A stretch of 8,175 bases of DNA from an uncultured Victivallales bacterium (GTDB lineage Bacteria; Verrucomicrobiota; Lentisphaeria; Oligosphaerales; JAFGRS01). The notes beneath the pieces were generated by a model, which was not told the origin of the DNA, ran no database searches, and worked only from the letters and a program-made list of their open reading frames with translations. How positions within the stretch are numbered: the stretch's first letter is position 1; every line of letters starts with the position of its first letter. The DNA is taken from assembly GCA_903834675.1 (NCBI GenBank), contig CAILKC010000797.1:1-8175 (forward strand), in the 5' to 3' direction. A program made the position numbers and the translations under genes. Shown piece after piece: positions 1 to 7,600 of this stretch.

Positions 1-179
1 ACAGACATCCCGATCCGCGTGAACGGAAGCGGTCGGCGTTCGCCGCCTTGCTGAGGTTAGCATGCGCGTCGAGGAGACTAAGACCAATGACCAAGCTACA
101 CATAGACGATACGGGCAACCCAACACGGGCCGGCGAGGGAGCGGGCAATCACCCAGCTCTCCAAGGCGAAGGAGGAGTT
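1..179 (+). other. Leader region upstream of the TpsB gene
   Basis: No gene can be defended here. The TpsB reading frame has no stop back to base 3, with possible starts at TTG 48 and ATG 87, but the translation before base 87 is Arg-rich and does not look like protein. A second frame runs from base 1 to a TGA at 52-54 and could be the last 17 codons of an upstream gene, but it is too short to judge. ATG 87 has GAGGAG at 71-76, ten bases upstream, so an in-frame 31-codon hydrophilic leader before base 180 is possible. A 5-bp inverted repeat (CGGCG-TT-CGCCG, about 36-47) has too small a loop and no T run to be a terminator. I see no convincing -35/-10 promoter pair; the promoter may lie outside the window. 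Confidence 0.5.
169..177 (+). promoter_or_regulatory. Strong ribosome binding site that decides the TpsB start
   Basis: AAGGAGGAG lies just upstream of ATG 180; the AGGAGG core (170-175) leaves a 4-base spacer. It is the best Shine-Dalgarno match near the 5' end of the gene, and the ATG it serves places the hydrophobic signal sequence about 20 residues from the N terminus, as expected for a Sec substrate. This supports 180 over the upstream in-frame starts at 48 and 87. Confidence 0.7.
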
Positions 180-3100
180 ATGACGAGCATGGCGCATCTT
201 ACCGCAGGACGGACGGGGGCTCTGCAGCACTGGTCCATGCGCGCGCTGGCGGTCACGGTCAGCCTCAGCCTCATCCTTACACTTGCCCCAACCGCCCGCG
301 GTGCTGCGGCTCAGGTTACAGACCTGAACATTAAGGCTTCCAAGGCCGCCAGCTCGCACGCCCAGGATGCCCTCGCCGATGCCCAGGACTCTCAGGCTGA
401 ACTGGCGTCCACCGTCAAGAAGGCCGAAGCTAAGGAAGCCGAAGTCAAGGCTGACCTCGCCGCCGTCGAAAAGCAGTTCGCGGTCGCTCCAGAGGCCAAA
501 AAGGCCAAGCTTAGTGCCAAGATCCGGGAGCTCCAGGAAGAGGCGAACCACGCCGGAAACATCCGCGCCCTTAACCAGTCGAAGTTGGCCCGCGCCGACG
601 CTCGCCTGAAGGCACGCAAAGACGCCGCCGAACGTGCCGCAACTGCCTGTGCCGCCTTGATTGCCCGCCAGCAGACCCAAAAGGCCGAACGCGCCCAAAG
701 CCAGGCCGCGCCGCAAGCCATTGCCCCCGTCGTCGCCGCGCCGGTCGTCGCCACCCCGAAAGTTGCCGCCCCCGTTGTCGCCGCCCCGAAAGTCGCCGCC
801 CCGAAAGTTGCCACCCCCGTTGTCGCCGCGCCGGTCGTCGCTGCGCCGCAAGCCATTGCCCCGGTCGTCGCCGCGCCGGTCGTCGCTGCGCCGCAAGCCA
901 CTGCGCCGGTCGTCGCTGCGCCGGTCGTCGCTGCGCCGGTCGTCGCTGCGCCGCAAGCCATTGCCCCGGTCGTCGCTGCGCCGGTCGTCGCTGCGTCGCA
1001 AGCCATTGCCCCGGTCGTCGCCGCCCCGGATATGAAGTCCGCCAAAGCTGCCAGCACTCACGCCCAAGACGCCCTGGCGGCTGCCGAGAAGTCGCACACG
1101 AAACAGGTGTCTGCCTTGAAGAAGGCGACCGCGGAAGAAGCCGAAGCTAAGGCTGATCTGACTGCCCTACAGAGCCAATTCGCCACTGCCCCGCCGAACA
1201 AGAAAGAGAAGCTCAGCGCCAAGATCCGGGCTCAGCAGGAAGACGTAAACAAGGCCGCCAACCAGCGCGCTCTCTTGCAGGCCGACGTGGCGAGAGCCCA
1301 AGCCCAGGTCCAAGCTCGCCAGACCGAAGCCGCTGCCGCTGCCGCCGTCAGCGCCCAATGCCAGGCCCAGGAAAAGGCTAAGGCCGCTGCGCCCGTCGTC
1401 GCCGCCCAGCCCAAACCGGCCGCGCCCGTAGTCGCTGCTCAGCCCAAGCCGGTTGCCGCTGCGGCCGCCGTCGCCGCCCAGCCCAAACCGGCCGCCCCCG
1501 CGGCCCCCGCCAAACCTCAAGACCTCCAGAGCGCGAAAACCGCCAGCGCCCGCGCCGCCGACGCCTTGGACGATGCCAAGGAGACTCACGCCAAGCAATT
1601 GTCCGCCCTGAAGAAGACCGAAGCGGAAGAAGCCGAGATCAAAGCCGAACTGACCACCCTGCAGAATCAGTTTGTTGCCGCTCCGCAGGGCAAGAAAGAG
1701 AAGCTCAGCGCCAAGATCCGCTCCCTGCAGGAAGAGGCCACCAAAGCCTCACAGCAACGCACCGTCCGGACTGCTGCTGTCGCCCAGGCGGAGACGCAGG
1801 TGCAGGCCCGCACGACCGAGGCCGCCGCCGCAGCTGCCGTCTACGCTGACTTCACCGCGCGCCAGCAGGCCGAAAAGGCCGCGCAGGCGCAGCGCCAGGC
1901 TCAGGAGAAAGCCAAGTTAACCGCCGCTCAGGCGAAACCTGCCGCCCCGGCCAAAGTTGTCGCCGCCGAGCCTAAAGCGGTCGTTCCCACCGCTCCAGTC
2001 ACCGCCGCCCAGCCCAAACCCGTCGTCGCCGCCTCTGTCGTCGCCGCCCCTGAAGCTCCGTCCGCGAAAGCGGCCAGCCGACATGCCGACGAAGCCTTGG
2101 CCGCTGCCCAGAAGGCTCAGGCCAAACAGCAGTCGGCGGTCAAGGACGCAGAAGAAGACGAAGCCGAACTCAAGGCCGACCTGGCCGCGCTCCAGAAACA
2201 GCTCGCCGCCGCTCCCCAGAATAAGAAGGAAAAGCTCAGCGCTAAGATTCGCTCGCTGCAAGAAGACGTCAACAAGGCGGCAAACCGCCGCGCCCTCTTG
2301 CAGGCCGACCTCGCCCGCGCCCAGGCCCAGGTCCAGGCACGTAAGACCGAAGCCGCCGCCGCTGCCGCCGCCAGCGCTGAATTCGCCGCTCGCCAACAGG
2401 CCGAAAAGGCCGAACATGCACAACGCCTAGCCCAAGACAAGGCTAAGGCCACCAAAGTCGCCGCCGCTCCGGCCCTGGTTGTTACCGCTCCGGCCCCCGC
2501 CGCCGCCCCGGTAGTCGCAACCGCCGCGGTCGTGGCCGCCGCTCCGGCCCCCGTCGTCGCTGCCGCCCCAGCTCCTGCCTCCGTTGCCGCGATCGCCCAG
2601 GCTGAAGCCAGCCTCAAGCAGGCTCTCGACCAGAAAACCCAGGCCGATGCCGTGGTCGCCCAGCGCACCCAGGACCTCGCGAACTCTAAGGACGCTGAGG
2701 CCCGCAAGAAGGCCCAAGCGGCCCTGCAGCAAGCCGAGAAGTATGCCGCTGGCAAGGATAAGGACTACAAAGCCGCTCTCGTAAGCCTCGACAAAGCCAA
2801 GCAGCCACCGCCGCCCGTCGCCGCTCATGTCAACCGCGTCAGCGAACCCACTGCCTGGGCCCCCCCCGCCGCCCTTGAGCCAGCCCCCATTCTGCGCGCT
2901 GACCAGGCCCTTGCCATTCCCGAGCCTAAGATCGAAGAAATCGCCCCGCCGGGAACCAAACTCATGTTCGACGCCACCATGCTGGCCGGTGATAAGGACA
3001 TCGTGCAGGACTTCCCCGTCTGGAAGGAATGGGCGGACTACGTCATCTTTAACCCCGTCACCGCCGATGAGATCAATGCCTTCCACGCTAAGTTCACCAA

Positions 3101-4538
3101 GGCCCTCCAAGAGAAGGGCTATGTCTTCGCCAAAGTTACCTTCCCCACCCGCATTTGGGCCTACGGCATCTTCCTTGCCAAGGTCGACCTTGGTCCTTTG
3201 GGCACGATCACCGTCAAGGGTAACCGCTTCTATTCCTCCAAGCAGATCACGGATACCCTCGCCAACCAGCCGGGCGCACGCTTCAACTACGCTCGCGTCC
3301 ACGGCGATATCTTCGACCTCAACGCCAAGCCCGACCTCAACATCGACGCCAAGCTCAAGCCCTCCATCCAGAATGGCCGCCGCGTCATCGATGCCGAACT
3401 GAATGTCGAGGACAGTCTGCCCATCCACGGCGCTATCGAACTCTCTAACACCGGCACCAAGTACACCAACGACTGGCGCATCCGGAGCACCCTGCAGGAA
3501 GTCAACCTCACTCAAAACGACGACGTCCTCACCGCTGAATGGCTCACCAGCCCCGACCTCGGCGATGTCAACGCCTACACCCTCGGCTATAACCTGCCCA
3601 TTGACAAGCGCTGGAGCTTCATGGCCAACGCCGGCTATAGCAACTCCGATATCCAAGGCGCCCTCGAGCAAATCGATGTCCTCGGCCGTGGCTACTTCGC
3701 TCAGATCGGCGTTACCAAAGTCCTCCACGAGACCCCCATCTATAGGGATATGCTCACCCTCAGCTGGCTCTACCAGAACTCGGAAACCCAACTCGACGTC
3801 TCCGACGACAGCGGCAGCACTCCCCCTATCCGCCTCTCTATGCCCAGTCTTGCCTATGACTACCAAAGCCGCGTCTTTGACCCCTTCTACGGACGCTCCT
3901 TCCTGACCGTTACCGGTATGGCTAACTTCGCCGGTAAGTACGGCAGCAGCGAGGACGCTGACTTCCTCGGCGGCAGCACCTCCCAGGGCGCTATCGATGG
4001 CGACTTCTCCTTGCTCCGCGTCCGACTCGCCCGCCTGCAACGCTTTACCAAAGCTAATACGGAACTCGGTAAGTGGACCTTGTTCATGAAGGTCGACACC
4101 CAGGTTACCGGCGACTCCCTGCCCTCCGCTGTCCGCCGCAGTGTCGGCGGAGCCAACAGCGTCCGCGGCTATACCGAAGGCGAAATCTCCGGCGATAACG
4201 CTGTCTATGGTACCCTCGAACTCCGCGCTCCCCTCTTCGAAAACTTCATCCCCGGCTTCAAGGTCTCCGAGAAGGAACTTGAGGACAATCCCGAGTTCGC
4301 TCTCCAGCACCGCTTGCAGCTCCTCGCCTTTACCGACGCGGCCTACGTCAAGAACAACGACCCCCAAGCCTCTGCCTTCGACAACGAGACCCTATCCAGC
4401 GTCGGCGCTGGCTTCCGCTTTGGCTTCACCAAGTACTCGCAGATGCGCCTGGACTACGGCATCCCGCTGATGGACACCTACACCGCGGACACGCCCAAAC
4501 ACGGCCGCCTGCACGCCTCTCTGCAACTCCAGTTCTGA
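180..4538 (+). CDS. TpsB two-partner secretion transporter (ShlB/FhaC/HecB family) with giant coiled-coil N-terminal extension
   Basis: This is the outer-membrane pore of a two-partner secretion system, which exports the TpsA protein encoded next to it. Start 180 is chosen for its strong Shine-Dalgarno; starts at 87 or 48 would add 31 or 44 residues. Order of parts in the 1452 residues: Sec signal peptide with hydrophobic core around 21-36 and likely cleavage near the AAA at 42-44; helical module A (54-176); pentapeptide array (177-281); module B (285-402); AQPKP linker (403-446); module C (448-578); linker; module D (629-756); Ala/Pro/Val linker; helical block E (805-875); proline-rich hinge (876-905); two POTRA domains and a barrel (about 925-1452). 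Usual family members are about 550-600 residues, so roughly 870 residues are extra. Only two cysteines are visible after the start (157 and 394), both in the extension. The secretion role is secure from the C-terminal third; the role of the extension is unknown. Confidence 0.95.
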   Translation: MTSMAHLTAGRTGALQHWSMRALAVTVSLSLILTLAPTARGAAAQVTDLNIKASKAASSHAQDALADAQDSQAELASTVKKAEAKEAEVKADLAAVEKQFAVAPEAKKAKLSAKIRELQEEANHAGNIRALNQSKLARADARLKARKDAAERAATACAALIARQQTQKAERAQSQAAPQAIAPVVAAPVVATPKVAAPVVAAPKVAAPKVATPVVAAPVVAAPQAIAPVVAAPVVAAPQATAPVVAAPVVAAPVVAAPQAIAPVVAAPVVAASQAIAPVVAAPDMKSAKAASTHAQDALAAAEKSHTKQVSALKKATAEEAEAKADLTALQSQFATAPPNKKEKLSAKIRAQQEDVNKAANQRALLQADVARAQAQVQARQTEAAAAAAVSAQCQAQEKAKAAAPVVAAQPKPAAPVVAAQPKPVAAAAAVAAQPKPAAPAAPAKPQDLQSAKTASARAADALDDAKETHAKQLSALKKTEAEEAEIKAELTTLQNQFVAAPQGKKEKLSAKIRSLQEEATKASQQRTVRTAAVAQAETQVQARTTEAAAAAAVYADFTARQQAEKAAQAQRQAQEKAKLTAAQAKPAAPAKVVAAEPKAVVPTAPVTAAQPKPVVAASVVAAPEAPSAKAASRHADEALAAAQKAQAKQQSAVKDAEEDEAELKADLAALQKQLAAAPQNKKEKLSAKIRSLQEDVNKAANRRALLQADLARAQAQVQARKTEAAAAAAASAEFAARQQAEKAEHAQRLAQDKAKATKVAAAPALVVTAPAPAAAPVVATAAVVAAAPAPVVAAAPAPASVAAIAQAEASLKQALDQKTQADAVVAQRTQDLANSKDAEARKKAQAALQQAEKYAAGKDKDYKAALVSLDKAKQPPPPVAAHVNRVSEPTAWAPPAALEPAPILRADQALAIPEPKIEEIAPPGTKLMFDATMLAGDKDIVQDFPVWKEWADYVIFNPVTADEINAFHAKFTKALQEKGYVFAKVTFPTRIWAYGIFLAKVDLGPLGTITVKGNRFYSSKQITDTLANQPGARFNYARVHGDIFDLNAKPDLNIDAKLKPSIQNGRRVIDAELNVEDSLPIHGAIELSNTGTKYTNDWRIRSTLQEVNLTQNDDVLTAEWLTSPDLGDVNAYTLGYNLPIDKRWSFMANAGYSNSDIQGALEQIDVLGRGYFAQIGVTKVLHETPIYRDMLTLSWLYQNSETQLDVSDDSGSTPPIRLSMPSLAYDYQSRVFDPFYGRSFLTVTGMANFAGKYGSSEDADFLGGSTSQGAIDGDFSLLRVRLARLQRFTKANTELGKWTLFMKVDTQVTGDSLPSAVRRSVGGANSVRGYTEGEISGDNAVYGTLELRAPLFENFIPGFKVSEKELEDNPEFALQHRLQLLAFTDAAYVKNNDPQASAFDNETLSSVGAGFRFGFTKYSQMRLDYGIPLMDTYTADTPKHGRLHASLQLQF
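708..1022 (+). repeat. 21-copy in-frame 15-bp repeat encoding (A/T)P-x-x-A pentapeptides
   Basis: Counted in register, there are 21 consecutive pentapeptides, mostly APVVA, with variants APQAI, APQAT, APKVA, TPKVA, TPVVA and one ASQAI. A higher-order 45-bp unit, APQAI-APVVA-APVVA, recurs. The second half (from about 840) is nearly identical at the DNA level, with repeated GTCGTCGCTGCGCCG, whereas the first half is more diverged, suggesting recent expansion at the 3' side. The unit is a multiple of three, so copy change would alter linker length without breaking the frame. The peptide should form an extended, stiff, uncharged spacer between helical modules A and B. Confidence 0.95.
1386..1518 (+). 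repeat. AQPKP-rich linker repeats between modules B and C
   Basis: Three copies of AQPKP spaced by Ala/Val/Pro stretches connect modules B and C of TpsB. A fourth AQPKP occurs in the linker between C and D (about 1915-2060), and the linker after D (about 2455-2585) is a lysine-free Ala/Pro/Val stretch. Composition resembles the Pro/Lys spacers of periplasm-spanning proteins such as TonB, but this is only a compositional resemblance and not a demonstrated homology. Confidence 0.75.
2964..4535 (+). other. TpsB secretion core: two POTRA domains and outer-membrane beta-barrel
   Basis: Residues about 929-1003 match a ShlB-type POTRA (PF08479-like): a long helix followed by the EKGYVFAKVTFP segment, which corresponds to the family's Y-x-x-x-G-Y-x-x-A-x-V-x-x-P pattern. 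Residues 1005-1078 form the second POTRA, with GTITVKGN and a final beta strand ending LNVED. The remaining ~374 residues alternate polar and hydrophobic residues as in the ShlB/FhaC barrel (PF03865-like) and are of normal length for 16 strands. The Omp85/TpsB L6 signature VRGY is at 1328-1331 (bases 4161-4172), preceded by SVGGANS. The protein ends in ...LQLQF, with the terminal Phe that barrel-assembly machinery recognises. Nothing essential appears missing, so the transporter should be functional. Confidence 0.93.
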
Positions 4539-4674
4539 CCTGTTGAGGCGAGGTACTTCTCTTTCACAGCAGCCCATAAGTTGGGGGTATGAAGTCATGA
4601 ATGAAGCCCAGACCGCCACTCAAGCCAATGATGGATCCATTACACATACTCACGCAAAGGCAAAGGGGAGACGT
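4539..4674 (+). other. Gap between TpsB and TpsA with possible leader start
   Basis: The 136-base gap shows no hairpin followed by a T run and no clear promoter, so co-transcription of the two genes is likely. It holds a four-codon mini-frame, ATG AAG TCA TGA at 4589-4600, whose stop overlaps an ATG at 4597 (ATGA). That ATG is in frame with TpsA and would add 26 hydrophilic residues rich in Thr, His, Ala and Lys. A G-run at 4583-4587 lies nine bases upstream of it. Whether translation starts at 4597 or 4675 cannot be settled from sequence. Confidence 0.55.
4664..4670 (+). promoter_or_regulatory. Ribosome binding site favouring TpsA start at 4675
   Basis: AGGGGAG stands four bases before ATG 4675, the same purine-rich arrangement and spacing seen before the TpsB start at 180. 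It supports the shorter TpsA N terminus, which also gives an ordinary-length signal peptide. Confidence 0.6.
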
Positions 4675-7600
4675 ATGAAGAGGTTCCTTCCCAACAACTC
4701 GCGGATGACCCCGGTGATGAAGATCACCAGCACGGTCGTGAGCTTCATGCTCCTCTTCGGCCCTGCCGGATTTGCCGGGAACCTGCCCACCGGCGGCGCT
4801 GTCGTCCGTGGTAATGTCGGTATTGGTGTAGATGGCAACATCATGACCATTACCCAAGCCTCCGATCGGGCTATCGTGAACTGGCAAAGCTTTAGCATCG
4901 GCGCTGGCTACGGGGTCAATGTCGACCAGCCTTCGCGTCAGGCCGCTATGCTCGCCCGCGTCATCGGTGGCGATCAGTCTGCTATCCTCGGCAGCCTCCA
5001 CGCCGATGGCATCTTCTATCTGGTTAACCCTAACGGCGTCTTCTTCGGCCAAAACTCCACCGTCGATGTGGCACAACTCATTGCCAGTACCCTCAATCTG
5101 AGCAATGAGGACTTCCTCGCCGGTAACCTTAACTTCAGCGGCGATAGCGCCGCGGCCGTCGAAAACCAGGGCCGCCTTAGCGGCGACCTCGTCGCCCTGC
5201 TCGGCCGTAATGTCAGCAACGCCGGCTCCATCAGCGCTCGCGAAGCGGTCCTCGCCGCAGCCTCCAGCATTGAACTCGGTCGCATCGCCGGTGGGAAGCT
5301 CTCCGTCGACCTCAGCGGCCTCCTCGGTGACGCCTTCAACACCGGCACCATTGACGCCTCCGGCGATACCGGCGGCCAAGTCGTCATGAAGGGCGCCCGC
5401 GTACTCCAGGACGGCCTGATCTCTGCCGATGGCCTCACCGGCGACGGCGGTGACATCGCTATGACTGCCTCCACCGTGGTCGGTATCACCAGCGACAGCC
5501 TGACCACCGCCAACGCCGGACCCAATGGCGACGGCGGCACCGTCATGATTCTCTCCGACGGCAGCACACGCTTCTTCGGCACCATCGAAGCCCGCGGTGG
5601 CGAACTCTCCGGCGATGGCGGCTTCGTCGAAGTCTCCGGCGCTGAACTCGGCTTCAACGGCTTCGTCGACGCCAGCGCCGCTCACGGCGACGTCGGCACC
5701 CTGCTCTTGGATCCCCAGTATCTAGTCATCGAAGGCACTGGCGGCTCACTTAACGATGGCAACGTGGGTGACGGGGAGATACTAGGTACTGACGTGGGTA
5801 TCCCGGGTCCTATATGGTACGTCAGCGAGGTGGCACTGGAGAACTTGGGCGCGCTCAACATCGTCCTGGAAGCCGAAGATGGCATTGTCATGGACTCCAT
5901 GTTGGACACTGTTCTGGACCTCTCTGACAGTACGTCCCTGACGATTCGCGCTGACAATGGCGGTCCTATCGGCGGCAGTTTCTCAATGAACACAGGCGAC
6001 ACGATCCTTGTTGGCGGCAGCATTTACATATCAGCAAGCTACGGCGACGGCATCTTCGGCACGCCGGACGCCATCGCGGTGGGCACACTCACCGCTCTGT
6101 CTGGCGGTGACATTACCCTGGTGGCGGGGCCCAACGTCGCTTGGCCTGGCAACAACGTTGAGGCCAATGGGCTGAGTGGTAACAACGTCTACGTCACGGC
6201 CAACGGCGGGGATGTTATTCTTTCGGGTGGCATCACCGCCGGCCTGTCCGGCTTGACGGTCGCCGGTTCCCATATCAGCTTTTACGGTGCGGTGACGGCA
6301 GGCGGGGATATCGATGTCCAGGCAAGTACTACGATCAGCGTCACCGGTGATATGACCGCAAATGGCGGCGGGATCTCCCTCCGGGCCGACGTTCCGAGCG
6401 CGATCACGATTTACATTGGCGCGGACCTGACCGCCGATGGGGACATCGTCCTGCAGACTGATGACACAGGAAGCACCACATCCATCACTGTCTACGACTA
6501 CGCTGGTGCTGACGGGCTCAACACCCTCACCAGCCGCGGTGGCTCGATCATGGTGCAGGGAGGTCTCAGGACTGGCGACGGGGCAGCCCTTGATGCGGTC
6601 GACCTGGCGCTCATCGCCGCGGAAACCGTGTCGCTCGATGACGTGTCTGCCGGCATCGGCGGCTTTGGCGTGGCCGACGGGCTTCGGGTTACGGCCGACG
6701 AGTTGGTGTTGCGCGGCGATCTCGACATCACCGGCAGCTTCATTATCGGCGACGATGCTGCTCACTACGTCGACGTGGTCCGACTCACCCCCGAGGCAGG
6801 CCTGGGCGCGGTCACCAATATCACCACGACCGGCGGGAACCTGGAACTGCGGCGAGCCGAAGGCCCAGGCGGGTTGCATGGCGTCGTGTATGGCGGCAAC
6901 ATCACCCTCGCTGACCTCAATCTGGACTCCTCTATCGTGGTCAATACAGAGGGCAGCATCGATTTCGCGAACACCGTCCGCGCTGGCGGCACGGTTAACG
7001 CCGAGGCCGACACCGACCACTCTTCCTCCAGTCACACCGTCAACGTCACGGGTGTGCTCCAAGGCCAGACGGTGACCCTTGGGGCCAACAGCAGCCCCAT
7101 GACGCTTAATGGTGAGATCCTTGCCGCCGGTGACGTGCACTTCAATGACACGCTTACGGTCACCGACGGCATCGTCACCAGCACCTTGGGCAATGTCCAC
7201 TTCGTTGGGAACGTCTTCGGCGCTACCCCGAACGGCGCTTTGACCGTCAACACCTTGGTTGGCACTACCGAGTTTGCTGGCGTAGCGGGAGACGGCACCG
7301 ATCCGATAAATACCCTCGTCGTCAATGCCGCAGCGACACAATTCGACAGCGACATCCATGTGGGCACTGGCGGTCTGACCGTCAACGGCTACGGCAACAC
7401 AACGACCCTGCAAGGCTTCAACATCGTTAGCGCCGGCGACATTACCTTCAACGATAACGTCGTGCTGGACTCACAGGGGACAGCGAACATATTCGACTTC
7501 GATGGAAACACCATTGCCTTCAATGGGAGCATCGATGGAACTGCGGCCGGCGCTGAGCGCATGCAAACGTCTGTCACAGGAACCACCAGCCTCATTCTCC

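Larger units (their letters stand above)
339..2448 (+). repeat. Four diverged copies of a ~120-residue helical module inside TpsB
   Basis: Copies lie at about 339-705 (A), 1032-1385 (B), 1521-1914 (C) and 2064-2448 (D). Each begins with a S-A-K-x-A-S-x-H-A-like motif, runs through about 50 helix-favouring residues rich in Ala, Lys, Glu and Gln, has a short break (A-A-P-x-x-K-K), and continues with K-L-S-A-K-I-R and a second helix of about 75 residues. The Ser codon of SAKIR is at 513, 1215, 1707 and 2238. The pattern suggests helical hairpins or long coiled coils. B and D are the closest pair although not adjacent (both have RALLQAD and ARAQAQVQAR), and B lacks about 13 residues near its end (ARQQAEKA and following) that C and D keep. 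A is the most diverged. I recognise no named family. Confidence 0.85.

Noticed and set aside
36..47. Short GC-rich inverted repeat as a terminator of an upstream gene
   Set aside because: The stem is 5 bp with a 2-base gap and there is no T run after it.
62..334. 90-codon + strand frame starting at ATG 62
   Set aside because: It overlaps the TpsB start and signal peptide in another frame, is rich in Arg/Gly/Ser/Pro with no recognisable domain, and has only a weak GAGG upstream.
708..1022. CRISPR-like regular repeats
   Set aside because: The 15-bp units are contiguous, with no spacers between them, and code in frame for a Pro/Ala spacer.
96..1097. 333- and 221-codon minus-strand frames over the pentapeptide array
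   Set aside because: Their repeats (for example RRSDD or TTGAA runs) are the complement of the 15-bp array, whose unit length keeps several frames open at once.
2427..4367. 646-codon open frame on the minus strand opposite TpsB
   Set aside because: It lies wholly inside the TpsB gene, whose C-ending codons make antisense frames rich in Gly/Asp/Glu/Val and poor in stops. The + strand protein has clear POTRA and barrel signatures; the antisense product has no recognisable domain.
4564..5685. 373-codon open frame on the minus strand opposite the TpsA head
   Set aside because: It runs antisense to the best-conserved part of TpsA (NPNGVFFG, VEVSG) and has only low-complexity composition.
6031..7413. 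460-codon open frame on the minus strand opposite TpsA
   Set aside because: Same codon-bias effect. The + strand frame is continuous with an unmistakable TPS domain and beta-helix rungs across this whole stretch.
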